Shown here one piece after another: positions 14,101-29,100 of a stretch of DNA of 64,000 nucleotides. The DNA is taken from positions 20,081,581 through 20,145,580 of the forward strand of contig OX243825.1 in NCBI GenBank assembly GCA_945859605.1. The letters run 5' to 3'. The stretch's first letter is position 1. Each line of letters begins with the position of its first letter. The notes under the pieces are model-generated. The model was not told the DNA's origin. It searched no databases and saw only the letters and a list, made by a program, of their open reading frames with translations. Source of the DNA: Lumbricus rubellus (taxonomy: Eukaryota > Annelida > Clitellata > Crassiclitellata > Lumbricidae). Position numbers and translations under genes: made by a program.

Positions 14101-17100
14101 ATCAGTATATCATTGAGATATATCAGTTAAGAGCTGTAATATGCCAAATAATTTCTGTCAAATAATTTATGTCAGCAGTCGTTAAACCATGGATCCTTCA
14201 CAGTGGTAATTAGTAGCCTATTAGACGGGCAGATAAGCAGAGCCACCCAGGAAAAATTAATGACAAGCAAATCTCTACATGAACTTAATCCATACATTGT
14301 CTAGTAAGTCCTGGTGAAGATGCCCACAAATCGGACGACAATTAATATACAGGGTGGACCCAAAAAAGACGACTTTAAGGTTTTTCTAAGGTTTTTGCCA
14401 ATATCTTGGCCAGAAGTACGAATCTTTCAATCACGTTTCACAACCTTAAGGGAAATTCATATCTACGTACAGTTGCCAAATTTCATCAAAATATCTCCGA
14501 CAGAACAAAAGTTATTTCACTTTTAGTGAGGCCACCCAATGTTTTTTGACGATTCCAATATAAAACGCGACAAAAACTCGCAAAAAGTGACAAAAAGCGA
14601 TTTTATTAGGTCACGTATCATATAATTGTTATCATATAGACTTAATATTGTCAGAGAATCATTGTTATAATTTAGAAAAGAAACAGGGTACCAAGAACTT
14701 TGCAAAGAGACTCATAACAAGTGTGGTGACTGGTGGTTGTGAAGCACTATCGAGTTAATGTTTATAGTATACGAATGCAGTAAGCTTAACTAAAGTACAC
14801 ATAATTTATATTTTATTAATTTTTGAGGTCTTCTTCAACTCTTTCAATAGCATTCACATCAATCACCTTGAAAGCATCACTAAAAAATATAAATTTATAA
14901 ATGCAAAAGCTTGAAATCAAGAATTTGTGAAGCACGTTAAGAATAAATCAAGGTTACATCACAGTATAATACTGTGGTCACATGGACAAATTCTGTTTCT
15001 ACGGCATCATCATGAATTTTAAGTCATTCCATTGTCTTCAGGTCATCTATTACCTTAGAGTCCTTCCCGTGCAGCTCTGCACATCGGGCAACGCAGCTTC
15101 TCCATTCCACTCTGTCCATTGCCACCTCGACAGCATCGTTCCATGTCATCTTAAGACCTTGAAAATCTTCCTGTACAGTCTCCATCCAGTTCTTCTTTGT
15201 CCTCCCTCTACCCTGTCTTCCATCCGGAGTCCAGATTGTTGTTTGTTTTGCTGCCAAGGTAACAGAAGTCTTCCACTGTGTCCAACCCAAATCTTCTGGC
15301 ATCATCTGCACAGACATTAAGCACTTCCATTGAATGACTTGCAGGTGAATACATAAGAAGTGGTACTGTGCCGCATTATCACTTGGATGGAGTTGCTCAG
15401 GATTTGGAAGCATCTTATTGTTAGCTATCTGATGCATATATGAAAGATATCATAAGTGGCATGGTAATCATTTTTAACCCAGCTTCAACACTGTCATTGG
15501 TTGAGATCAATGTCTTAAATACTCCTATGGTCTGAAGGGAACTTCTGTTCCCTGGTTTCGATCTCACTTATTTGAACACTTTCAGATTATCACAATTATC
15601 TGGAAACGTCATGTCTGTTTGGGTCGCTGTCTTTTTTGTGTACCCATGCTAGGGGTTCTCTGTCTTAGCCTATGAGGGCCACTTCTATTTATTGTGTACA
15701 ACTGTACATGGCAGATATAACTAGTACTCTTATTTCCAAGCACTCTTTCTCACTGGTCATTTCTCAATTTCTCTTAGCATATTACCAACCTTACTCGCAC
15801 CTCCTATTTTCAAATGGGTTTTGCTACGAAATATCACATTGATCTCATTCACTCTCTTCATTCTACAGCTTTCCTCCAACCTCTTCGCTCTCGAACTGCA
15901 ATGATCCGTATGTCCCATAATCAAAGACCACTTTGGCCCATACTAAATCATTTTCCACCATTGCCCTTTCCCTCTGGAATGCTCTATCTTCCTCTTCACG
16001 TGTTCTTCCTAGATCTATTTCTTGCTCTCCTCAGACTCCATTTCTTCTCTCGGGATACAGACACTGGAGGCTATTGTTTCTGTGTGGCATTTGTTACCTT
16101 ATATTGCATAATGATCGAACTTCGGAAAACATTCGTTTGCCATGATCATACAAACTTTAAGAGACATCGCATCCAATTATAAGAGCATGCACAAAATCCA
16201 ATAGGCCGAAGTGTCTGATGACAGACTGCGTAAAGCCATTAACGATCATCCTAATCACGTTCGGTGATCTTTCCACCCTTTCTTTATAGTTTTGGATAAT
16301 AATAACCTTCAAACTAGACCACATAACTTTTCACTGGGCTTATCCGTTTTAAAGATCGTCATAGCAGATCTCACGTATTCACGCTAGTGACACACTGACA
16401 CTGCCAACATTATTTTATCCTTGCATTGTGACAGTTTCCGTAAAATGCCGTTTACAATATAATTGACTGTTTAGTTGCGTCCGTGCCAGCTTCGTAGGCC
16501 TTCTTCTAATAAACGAATTAAATGAATTAATTGATGGATTAACAGATTACGAATTGGCCGACAGCCCTAAGCACATCAAGCACGTGGCTGTGAAAAGGTT
16601 TAAAAAAAATCAATTGAACCGCCATATTCTGAAAAAATAAACTTACCGAATTAGTAATGATTTTCGGACAATAACTAATAACTATGACATTATAATTGTT
16701 TTTAAAACTCTTGAAACATATAATGGAATAATATGTAATATTAGTAAGATCGACGTTTATTTACAACCGAGAAATAGCACGCTTGCTGATGAATATTCAT
16801 AAGGTAGTGATTTAATTAATGACGTTTAATGACGTTTGCTGTTGAATATTCATAGTGCGGTGATTTACTAATGATGAAATGGGACGCTCGGTCTATCAAT
16901 ATTCATGCAGCGGTAATTGATTAATGCGCTACCGCCAGAAATATAGTTCCCTACTAAATTGCTTCCTAAAAAGATGCTAATTGATCATAAGTTGGGCATC
17001 TCTTTGTACAACATCTACGAACAAATATGTACATGAAAAAGTCAAATGTAGCTTGTCATCAATTTTTCGGAGGTCTTACAGTGAGAATATTTATAACGCT

Positions 17101-20100
17101 CGGTCTATATGGTTGTTAGTGTTATTGCCATTTACTTTTGCTTATGTTTTGCAGTAACGACTCTTCTGATGAGTGGATACAGAAAATGGCAAAGGTGATT
17201 AAACCTTACTTCTCGGAATTCTCTCGTTAGTTAATTAATTTGAAGCAGAATTTGTTGATTGTGAAGTTTGCAAATGAATTTGTTATCCAATCGGATTGTA
17301 TTGTATGGATTGGGGCACGGAATAAAAGAGGAAAAGGGAGTTACAGAGTATTTTTCCGAGAAGGGACATTTACCAAACTAGCATGCATGTGCTCTGATTG
17401 GGCTAAGCTAGTTGTATGCGTTTATAAGAATTGGATTTTTAGGTGATTTATTGAACGCTTGTGAGCATGGATCTTGAAGGGGTGCTACGTAAATATTGAT
17501 TGATTTATTGATTGATTGGTTGTATTTCAGATGAGTTTAATGCACAAAGAACTGAAATTGGATCGTTGGTTGGCAAACAACATTAACATCATTCAGCTGA
17601 CTCCGAGAAAGTAAGAACCTCCTTAGCAAGTGCACTTTGAGCATCTTTTCTAACACTTGTGATGTTGAGCTATATAACTCCTTACAAATAGATGCGTTAT
17701 GAAATCTTATCGGCATATTACGTTACCATTTGACCAACTTTCCGCTTGTTGAATGGCAGAAAATTGATCAGCGATTCACGGCTATTTTGGGTTTTTCTTC
17801 TATAGATCACCCGACTCACATGTCAATAATTAAACTTTGGTATTCATGGGTGCATGTTATTGCATGGGGGTTGTGTAATTACAACATACATTACTTGCAG
17901 TTTCTCATTTGAGCTTTCAAAGTCACCAGTGTTATTTTTTAGTTGTATGCTTTTCTCTTTTTTTATTGTGGCCAATTGCTTCTGTGTCTTGTGCAAATCT
18001 GCCTACTCCTTGAGCATACGGTATATCACTAGTGAGAGGTGTTCACACTAAGAGCATTCATCTAGCCTCATTTATTAACTTCATCTGTTAAGATATACCA
18101 GCACTAACACATTACTGGTTCTTGGTCTGAGCTAGTACTTAATAATAATAATAATTAAAAGTCAATAGTTACCAGCATATTTTGCATTCGTTGTGCTATG
18201 TATTTTTTACAGGAGCCCAGTTGCTGGCGTGATGGGACCCAACTTTCCTGGGAAGTACTTTGAAACGGATATTGACTATTTGATCGGCCTGAGTTGCCTC
18301 TCAGACAGACTCGGTGACTTTTGGTTGGAGTTTAGCATTCGAGGTAGCAAACATTATCATTTTTTCTGTGACAAAGAAATCTAGCTGTGCTTGCGGTGGT
18401 TTTACTTTTAATCCGTGAGGGGATAGAATTATGGCTGAATTCTGGATTGGGCTCCCGCTTGCACTACGCTTACTACATCGGAATAATTTGCCTGCTTTCT
18501 GCCAGTTGCTCAAGACCTATCTTTTTAGTCATGGCTGGGCTGGGAGCGCCTCTGAGTAGACTTTTTGAAGGGGCACTATATACGTTTTCTGAATGAATGA
18601 ATGAATGAATGAATATATGTGGCAGCCCAGACCAAAATCGGTATTATGTCAGAAGTTACACATCCGAGATAATTAAAGAAGTTTAGCTTGTTTATGTTGT
18701 TCGATTTTTGTATATAATTTAATCTAAAAGTATGTTTTAAAATTATTTTATTTGGTTAAGATACACATGTTTCAAAGCTATATTTTAATGCTCTTGATAT
18801 GCATATTTTTCGTTTTAACTAAGCTAATTAATTAACATTATTTACTTAATTTTATCAGTTTTTGCCCTATATCTTGAGTTAGAGGAATAATTTTTATGTC
18901 ATTTTGAAGCTTGAGACCATTGAAATGATGTATGAAACTCAATTTGTTGTAAAACCACCTTAATACTGGTTTTGGTGTGCGGCACCACAAATGCAGTAAG
19001 GATTGTGTCACTCGCTGTATGAGTGGCATATTAGTTGGTATGTTGGACTGTCAGTCCAGAGCTTAGGAGTTTAAAACCTGCTTGAATGATGTTTCATAAT
19101 TTCAGTTCCACTTGCACCCCAAGTGAATTTGGCCATGAAATAAGTGCAAAATGTCACTAGAATAATATAATCACTCAGCAAACGAGATGACTGGCCAATT
19201 TGCCTCATGTGGTGAGGCTAAGAAACGTTGAGGAGTTTGCTAACTCGTGTATGCATGGGTGTCTTTGAGGATTAGCTCAAGAGATTATTAAATAGTGTAC
19301 AGTTTATTGTGACTCTGATATGTATAAAAACTGATATTTCTATATCACTTTTCTGTTGGTCTTCCTGACTTCGTTTTAATTTTATTAATAGCAATTATTT
19401 TTCTACTTTCTTTGTAGTCTCTTGGCTTCAGGCAAGATTCTCTCTTCTTCAGAACAATATGGAAGTGGCTACAGATTGCTTCGAAAAAGTAGGCTGCATA
19501 TTCTTAAAGCATTTTTAGTTTGTTGTTGCTTTTACTGTATTTGACAAGATTGTGTTTATGGCTGTAAGCTTAATATTCATTCATTCGGACATTTATATAG
19601 CGCTCCTTCAAGTAAAAAACTACTCAGAGGCGCTCAAATATATGAAATATATAATATGTTAGTTGAGTAGCAACAAGTAGTTCTGATTTCAATATGTTGC
19701 ATTGTGCAATTAAAATATAATATTTAATGATCTTTGTTTGGTCTCACATGTTAAGACATCATCATCATCATTGTCCGTGGGTTCAACACCCGTTGGTGTC
19801 AATCGCAAGTTTCACTGTTTTTCTCCATTTACTCTTCTCCTGTGCTATTAGGCTGAGTCCGTGTATGTCCATACCACACCAATCCCTTACATCGTCCAAC
19901 CATTCTCTACTTGGTCTTCCTCTGATTCCTGTACCGTCGATCATTCCGAATATGGTCTGCTTTACTAGTCGGTTGTTGTACATCCATGTTAAGACGTAGC
20001 ATTTCTTAAGTTTCATAGGTGATCAACTGATGAATCTTGTCCAAGGTTGCTCAGAAAACTGACATCTGAGGAATTAGTGTTTTTCTCTGTTAAGTTTGTG

Positions 20101-23100
20101 ATTTTGTGCTTTTTAAAATTATGTGAACTTAGGAAGTTATGTTTTCTACTGTTATTTTGTTTCAAATTTGTGTGTTGTAGACAGCTGAATATATGCAAAT
20201 GATGTTGAATCAAAGTGCAAGTACTTCCATATGTCTGGCTAACTGCACAGCTGGTCGAATTATCTCGCTTCGTAAGTTGAGCAGAATGATTTCTGTATGT
20301 ATGTTGCAGTCTTGTCTGTAACATTCCTTTCTCTTTTTTAGTTGAGCACTGTTCACTTTGGTCAGGTAAAAATAATAATTGTGCCTAAACCTAGTTATTA
20401 TAATTTATAGATACTGCAATTGCTAAGATCCTAATTTTCAAGGCAGTTTGCTTTAAAGACAGTTAGCAATTAATCATATTCATCGTGAGCTGCTGTTACC
20501 TTTTATATCTAATTTTTCAAAGAAATAAGTAATCTGTTTACCATTGTTTCATTTAAAGCAAGCATATGAAAATCATTTTCTTTGATTGTGGTTTGGTGCT
20601 GTCAAGTCTGGAGCAACTCTGTGGGTTTTCTCTTGAAATGGTGCTATATAAATTGATGATTACAAATTACAATTTCATTTGGTGTAGGAGAGCTGGAGCA
20701 GGAGTTAGATTCGCTGAGGCGATGTCAGTCAATGGAGGAATTGCGACGTCTTGCTGATTCTGGTCAGCATTGCAAAGTCCTTGATTTCCTGCTTCCTGCC
20801 TCAGCCGCTGCCAAAGATCTTGATGTGGAGCGAATGCAATTGTTGCAGGAATCAATTGTTGCTTCTAGAGAGTACAGAGTAAGTAAGATGAATCTGCCCT
20901 ATTGTACAAGTGTGATGACGTATATATCAAGTACATTTCAATAATCATACGCATTATTTATTCGCTGACATCAATTTGGGTTACTGGAAATATCATTGAA
21001 AGGGTCTTACTAGGCACTTTATAAATGCCCCTGTGCATATGTGACTTTGTATGCATGTTCTTGAATACGTGAATAGTGGTTTGCATCAATAATTTGAGTT
21101 CATACTACAAATAAGTGACTGAAATTGTTTCTCCTTGTGCTGTTTTTATTTACACTAATAAGAATATAAGTAATTCTGGGCTCCTGAAATTTGAAAAATG
21201 TGGCTACAAGTTAAAAACTGTAGTCTTTAAATAAGCAGAAGTCTGGAAATCCCACTGTATGTGTTTTTTGTTTTGTTGGTAGAGAGGACTGTTGTGGGCT
21301 GAGGAATATTTCCACGAGACGTTAAGAAGATACAAGACATCCGCATCACAGAAGGATATTTGCAAAGAGATCATGATACAGCTGCTAGTTGCGTTGAACC
21401 AGTGAGCATTATACATGTTTCTTAGAATGCAGTATTTCACTAATTAATTTTCATTTAAAAATTGTTGTTAATATGCTGTATGACCAGAAGATGCCTTTTC
21501 CATTCAAACATTCATTCATTCATTCATTTTGAATTTTTTGATCTATATAGCGCTCCTTCAAGAAGCATACTCAGAGGCGCTCCCAGCCCAGCCACGACCC
21601 ATTCGACTGATAGTGGCAAGGGTCTCTTGCACTTGCTGACTGTGATGTTATTACAACCAGTTATTTTCTCAATAAAACTAATGTATTTATATGGGTGTGT
21701 TCGGTGCCTTGGAGCCGGATGGTTGCGGGTTCGAATCCTTCTCAAGCTGCCGTGTAGGAACCCCTTAGCAAGTTCTTCACTCACAATGCGTATGCGCTTT
21801 GGCATGAAGCTCTGCTCATACAAACATACATACCGGTACATATATTATACATATAGGCAGTGGCGGATCCAGAACTCTTTCAAGGGGGTGGGGCAAAATC
21901 TGTGATCTCGGGACAGGGAAAAAAATGTCATCGTTAGTCGCCAAAAAGTTGATGACCTTTTTTTAGTCCTCCATCTGAAAACCCAATATGGGGGGGGGGC
22001 ACGTCCCATGCAATTTTCTTAATGGGGGGCAATATGCCATGACACTCCTATTCATATTATTAATTTCAAACCGAATGGGGGGCCCACGTCCCGTGGCAGT
22101 TTTAAATGGGGAGGGCCATGGCCGGATTGCCCCCCCCCTGGATCCGCCCCTGAAGTTGTGCTGTACAGAAATCTGTTCATGATTTTCCTTCAGATTTTTA
22201 GATGGTGATCCGAGTGTTATGGCCGCTGTGTCTGGACAATTTATGTTTCGCTTGTCACACAATCTTCTCGACATCATCAACATTTCACTTGATGTTCCGG
22301 AAGGTGCTGTTGGAATGGCGCTTGAAACGGTCACTCCGTGGATCGTTCTGTATAAGCTCATCAAGCAGTAAGTATCTGAACGAAAGAGTACTTTAAATTA
22401 AAATTAGATTTCAACACAGAGTTTTAGCGTAACTGAATGTTGCACCATGTAGTTGTTTTAGCGGACGAATTATATGTATGAATTTTGTTGCTGGAAAGGA
22501 AGTTGAACAATGTTTAGTCAGGTTAGGACTTGGATGGGTCAATTTTCAAGGCATACTTCTGTATGCGATGGCCAGGAGGAAATCAGGCTGGTTGGTGTCC
22601 GTTCCTAGGATTGTTGGGCTCATGTCTGTGCCTCTGCTTTGTGATCTATCTGTTCATGTCTACTGTAGATTTGAAGCATGCAAGCATTTCTAATCACATT
22701 TGATCTTTTCAATAAATATTAGAACAGATTAGCCTTGATCATCTCTTAATGTTGTGTGTAAGCTGGAATTGATCTATGTGAACTAAATCAATAAATCAAT
22801 GTAAATTTGATATATATGGCATCTTTTCAGGATACCTACTCAGAGGTGCTCCTATTCTATCTATGGCGTAAATTAGTCTATAGTCGAATAAGTCAATGAT
22901 TATGTACCTGTCAATTTATCTTTCATATGCACAGTCAGGGTTAAAAATTATAATGCAAGATGTTGCTGAATGTCTGGAAATTCAGGCCTTGTCCTCTGCA
23001 ACATTAACCTTTGCCACTCATTCCCACCGGACAAATTGGGGCCAATTAATGATTAATTTGAGTGGTAAGGGTTAATGAAAGTGTCACAAAATGCTATGGC

Positions 23101-26100
23101 ATTATTAGTGCCAAGACACTTAACATAGAATAGGACTTTATGTGAACTTCTCAGAATAGATTGACTCATTACTATTCAGCTGATCTATTATTATAAGCAA
23201 CTTACGGTGAATATGTGCACTCCAATGTCTTCCAACTGATCTTTGTTTAGCTGTGAGAATTCTGAAACTGCAACCAACGACGACGAGGTCTTGTCATCAT
23301 CACTCAGTCTCATTATCTATGCGCACGAATACTTGGGCAGGTAACGACAAATCATTGCAGTGATTGAATTTGAAAGAATTGATTTATAATAATAGTTATG
23401 ATAGGAGATAACAGTGGTAGAAAGATTGTTAGCTGTGCTCATATTAGCCGCAAGATGAATTGTGAAAGAGTGTAACAACATTTATTAATATTTTCTCCAT
23501 CCATCCATTACAAAGATTTATATAGAATCTCTTCAAGGATACTACTCAGTAGTGCTCCCAATTCAACCTTGGCTATTTAAGCTCTGGGACAGTTTGAAGA
23601 TTTTGATACAACATATTGACAGAGGAACCTGGACTGTAGATATGAAAGCGTAACACAGTTGAAGTACTGCTTGCAGCTAAAAACTGCCAACTGGTGGAAC
23701 TACTTTCAGTTGATCACTGTCTTAACTGATTCGCATACATATATACGTACATACGTGCGTACATGTATACATAAGTAAGACTTCATCACCACGTCCTTAC
23801 GGTAAAAGGCCGTGTCATGGGAAAGACATAGCGATCATAAATACAATAGTTGTTTATTTACTTATTAAAGGTACTTATATAGCACCCCTTCAAGACTGTC
23901 TACTCAGAAGTGCTCCAGACCCAACCTCGGCTAAATACGACTGTCTTAGGGCTAGAGAAGAACATGGTGGAGTGATTGTTGAGTATTAGGTGGAGTGCCT
24001 CAGGAAACCCATTCCAGGTGGCAGGACTATCGACTGAGAAAGTAATTAATGACGTGTAGCTTTGTATTTATGTGTGTGTATTTGCTGTTTAACGTCACTG
24101 TGTTGTGACAACGACCATTAGCGACGCCCTCCTCCTTTATCCAGGCTTGGGACTGGCACTGGCGGAGTGCAACCAGTGGCGGAGTTTTGTATTTGTGCAC
24201 TGTTTCTGTTTAGACGTTCCTGGTGTATGACAAGCGAAGGAGAGCTACTGCTGTTCATGGTGCAGGTTTTAATGGATGAGTTGGATAAGTACGGTAGCGA
24301 TGATCCACATCCATTTGAAGAAGATCTTGACAATGCTGTGCAGCAGTGCTTCTTCTGCCTCTTTAGTCATCGAAGCAAGAAAGCCAAGTACCTGGACGAT
24401 CACAATGTACCTCAGGTAGTCTTCATGCACACCTGTGCACCGTGTGCAGTCTGGTTTTGAAAACAATCACTGATATCTTATCAAGCAATCTGTTTCACTG
24501 ATATCTTATCAGACACCAGTTCCAAAATATTCTTGCTGGCAAAATATGATTGCAATTGTGATTTGTTTGTAATTAATAGGTGTTCACTGTTCAGTTCTAT
24601 TAATTGACCTTAACACGTTGGACGCGAGGGACGTGTATACACGTCCCCCATTGAGTCATTTAACACAGCAAATAAGCAGTCAACGTGTTAAGAGTTGGCC
24701 GTGTGTGTATGAAGTGTTGGAAACTTCATTTTGATTATGTAAAGGTGTTATCTCCATTGCTGTCTAGTTGTGTTTAGTGCTCCAGTTGACCTGATGTTGT
24801 CAGCTCAGCTCTCTGTTCCAACCTTCAGTTACTTGTAATAGATGCTAAACAATGGTGTGGTCAAAATAATTTAATGACGGGAGCTATTGAAATTGCTTTT
24901 ATGTTTATTGACCCAGGTGATGTAGTTCTTTAAATGAACAAAGATGGGGATGCAATTGAATTGTATTGTTTTGTCTAATGCTTCAATTGAACCTGATGTA
25001 GTCATTTTGTATGATATTATCTCTTTCAACCTGCAGTTGCTTGTAATAATTGCTAAACAATGATGTAGGTAAAATAATTTAATTGCAGGATTTGCTTTTT
25101 TAAAATTGCATTTATGTTTATTGACCCAGATGATGTAGTTCTTTAACAAAGCCGGAGACAGAGATGCAATTTGAGAATATTGTTGCATAAAATTGGAGAT
25201 TGGGTTATTTGACTACCTTATTTAAAATGCTAGTATATTTACTCTGCTCGTTGTTGCTATCATTTGTCTTAGATACAATTGTCTTTGGAACGAAGTCAAA
25301 GAATGTTCGATTTCTTTAAGCCGAAGACACTACCAGAATATGACAGCTATAAAATGAACGCCATATCTGCTGAGGTATTTCTTGATTTCTTTTCTAGTTT
25401 TGAATCAGTTGGTTAAGAGTGTTTGTGATGAATGACTTGGGTTAGGCAGATGCTGTTGGCAGTGTACGTTATCTCAAGTGTTGTGAATATGGTATAGCGT
25501 CATCTCTGTGACATGTGACATGTGCAATCTATAGATCATTATTCTTTGGAGCTGCTAGATAAAATATTTTCATGGTATAGCCTGACCTCATGCTAACAAG
25601 TGCGCAGTTTGTAGAGGTTTCAGTTCAACAATGCTGTGTGATGACAAAGAACAATAGTGTCACCATCCTCATTTATCCCAAGCTTGGATAAAAGAGGAGG
25701 GCAGTTCAGGTTTATTCGTGTGAATAAATGGGATTATTGTTTTTATTTTATATTTATTAAGCATCTCTATCTAATGACAAGGAATGAATAGATTATGCTG
25801 AACAGCAGTGTGATGGGCTTGCTAAAGGACTGTATACAGTAACCATTATGGGAGATACAAACTCTCATGATTTTTGTTGCAAGGACAACACTACACCGTG
25901 GTTCAAAAATAAGTAAGCCAAATTGTTTTTCGTATATCTCTAATGCCTAATAACATATCACGCTAAAATTTTCGAAATATTTAGAGAAGTGGACCAAGAA
26001 TATGATTCCAAAATGTCATTAGATAATGTTGAACGGATAAAAAGATATGCATATTTAAACTTCATATGCCGAAATTGCAGTTTACAAGCAATTTTCTGTC

Positions 26101-29100
26101 AGATTCAATAAAATGTTTCCTTATTATCTCCAATGCCTGATGATTAATCATTCTAAAATTTTCCAGATATGTAGAGAATTGAATTAACAATATGACCCCA
26201 ACAGTATGGTTTGATAATTTAATTAAATAAGATGCTCAAAATGTCCCCCTCCTGCTTGCACACAAGCCTGGAGGCGCTGGCGCCATTGCAATGGCAACAG
26301 CAACGTCGATTAATTATCCTGTGGTCCAGGCTATCCCGCACTTCCAACAAGCGTTGCTTCAGATCTTTTATATAATGGATTGTTGTCTGGTAGACACGGT
26401 CTTGCATCACGCTCCACATTTTATAGTCGACAAGATTTAAATCTCGGCTGTTCGGAGGCCATAATGTGGGAGAAATTAAATCTAGCGTCTCTCTTGTCAG
26501 AATTTCGATGGTTGCCTTGGTTCTGTGGGCTGGTGCATGTTCTGTTGAAAAACAAACCTGTCTTCTGGGACTAGATGTCTGATTACCGATAGAAGATGTT
26601 GTGACAGCAGAACAACACGACAATAGGCTCTATTAAGTTTTACTCCAGGATCAATGAAGACTAAATGGGAACGGCCAAGCGTCGAAACCGCAACGGACGC
26701 CATAACAGACTTGCTGAAAACTGAAATTTCGGGTGATGAAGTTGAAATATCCATATCTTTTTATCCCTTCAAATTTATGACATGATATTTTGGAATCCTA
26801 TTCTTGGTTCAATTCCCAAAATATTGGTAAAAGGTTTTTATGATTACTCATTAGACATCAGAGATGCAAGAAAAACAGTTTGGCTTACTTTTTATTGAAT
26901 CTGACAGAAAAATTGCTTGTAAACTGAAATTTCGGTATATGAAGTTTAAATATTCATATGTTTTTATCAGTTCAACTTTATCTCATGAAATTTTGGAATT
27001 ATATTCTTGGTCCACTTCTCTAAATATGTGGAAAATTTTAGCTTGATATGTCATCAGGTATTAGAGATATATGCAAAACAATTTGGCTTACTTTTTTTGA
27101 ACCACGGTGTATAAGTCATTGTCCACGAACTATTCATTAAATCCATCAAATGCATCAATAGACTCCACTGTAGGTTCTAAGTTTTTATATGATGCTATTT
27201 CTTGAGTAGTTTTATAATGGTTTTTCAGTTCCTTTTCTAAAAATCGTTTTGTCATTTCTTAGCTGGAAGCGTTGCTGAAGAGAATATTTCCCTTGATTCC
27301 TCCAATGAACAGCTCTGGTTAGTTCATTTTTTGTGCAATATATTGTGTGGACATTCCTAGCTTTAAAATTTATTCTGGTGCATGTGTGCAGCAATAATGC
27401 TGTGTGTTTTGCTTTCACTTTCTATTACAATTATGCAAAGTGTTTTCAGCCAACATTTAGGCAGTTCTTATAGAATATGTAGCACATTATTTGTAGCAGT
27501 TACTGCAGAACTTTTATTCTAATACCTCTTGGTTGCCTCTTAGAGTAAAAGTTTGAATTCACTTCTGAATTATTCTTTGGCAAGTGTTGGTTAAGGGTTT
27601 ATTTTCCAACTTGAATATGAAGATTTTCTTTGCACAGGGCAAACTCTTTGTCCCTATGCATGAACTTTTATCTGGCAATGATGCACTTTTCTGCCACTGG
27701 CCATGTGCTGGTCTGGGATAGGTTTCTTTCACATCTGCAGCCAAAGGGTCCCTCAGACACATCGTATCGTAATCTTCAAACCGCCCTCTTTAGCTGAGGT
27801 TTTAGGCCTGGAGCGCTCCTGATTAGTATCCTTGAAGAGACGCTATGTAAATCCTTGTAATTAATGAATGGATAGAATCTTAAACATTTTTGCCGATGGT
27901 TATTTGCCTCAGTTTAGTAACTGTCTTTTATTCCAATTTGATGTTAGGTGCAGCTTTGAAACAAAGGTACTGAACTGATGTGTTCGTGTTTGTAATGAGA
28001 CTTGTCTGTCTGCTTATGTGTGTGTATGTTTTCGTGCAGGTATTGAAGCTGACATAAATGCCTACATAGATGGCGCCACTAACACTCCACCTTCTGTTCA
28101 TGCAGACAGAGAAGTGAAATAGTATGTTGTTCTGACCTCAGTTTTCATGGACTTTTATCTGTGCTCTACATTCTAGTCTCAAACGTTCTTTTTAAAACAT
28201 ATTTACTGAGCCTCAAACTAACATTTGACCAACATTTTGTTTGTATGTGCACTTGTTATAGCGCCTCTTCAAGCTCTCACTACTCATAGGCGCTCCCGAA
28301 TGCAGAGCGGACACTGCATCGGAGTTTCACTCCAAAGCGCTGAGCAATTGTTAGTGAAGGACTTGCCCAAGGTCCTCACGTGGCGAGATGGATTCGAACC
28401 TTCCGGCTCCAGGGCAACGACGCCACCACTACACCACCGTGTCCCAAACATTGATTACTCCCTCCATCTCTTGCAATACAGTATTCTGTCTAAATGTCCC
28501 TTGTTGTGATGTTCAAACGTGTATTGCATAATAAACGAGTATAATTATACATTATTAATTTGTGTGTGGTTTTTTGTACTTGGTGTTGTTCAGTGTTTGA
28601 TGTGTATCAAAGTGTACAGTTTGTTGTTCTATTTGAGTTAAAGGAAAAATCTGAAACAGGGTTTCTTGTCATTTCTGTGTCAAGGTTCAAACTGTTTCAA
28701 CAGTGTATGGTTGTGAGTTATGTAATGTTTCACATAAACTCTTATTGTCTACATTTATAACTGATAATTAATATAGTGCTCCTTATTGTCACGAATCCTA
28801 GTGTGTTCCTTTAATATAAAGGTTTTATAATTCATTTGCGCAACTAATAAAAGTCTGAACTTTGGAATGCAATAATATAATTATTTATATAATTTGATCA
28901 AGTTGAAGCTGTGTGTTTACGTTAATATAGTATTGTAAAAATGAAGGCATGCTGAATACCTCTAAAGCTTATATATTTTTGGATGGTTTTTGTTGCAGCC
29001 CTTTGGTGAAAGAATTGTACTACCTGCTTGCTGATTATTACTTCAAGAACAAAGAGCAGCTGTGAGCATTTCAAGTTCTTATTTTTTTCTTTACATTCTT

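Noticed and set aside
15814..16182. 122-residue open frame as a host gene
   Set aside because: Adjacent frame has an L2/CR1 ORF2 ending pattern and the stretch is frameshifted; treated as LINE debris.
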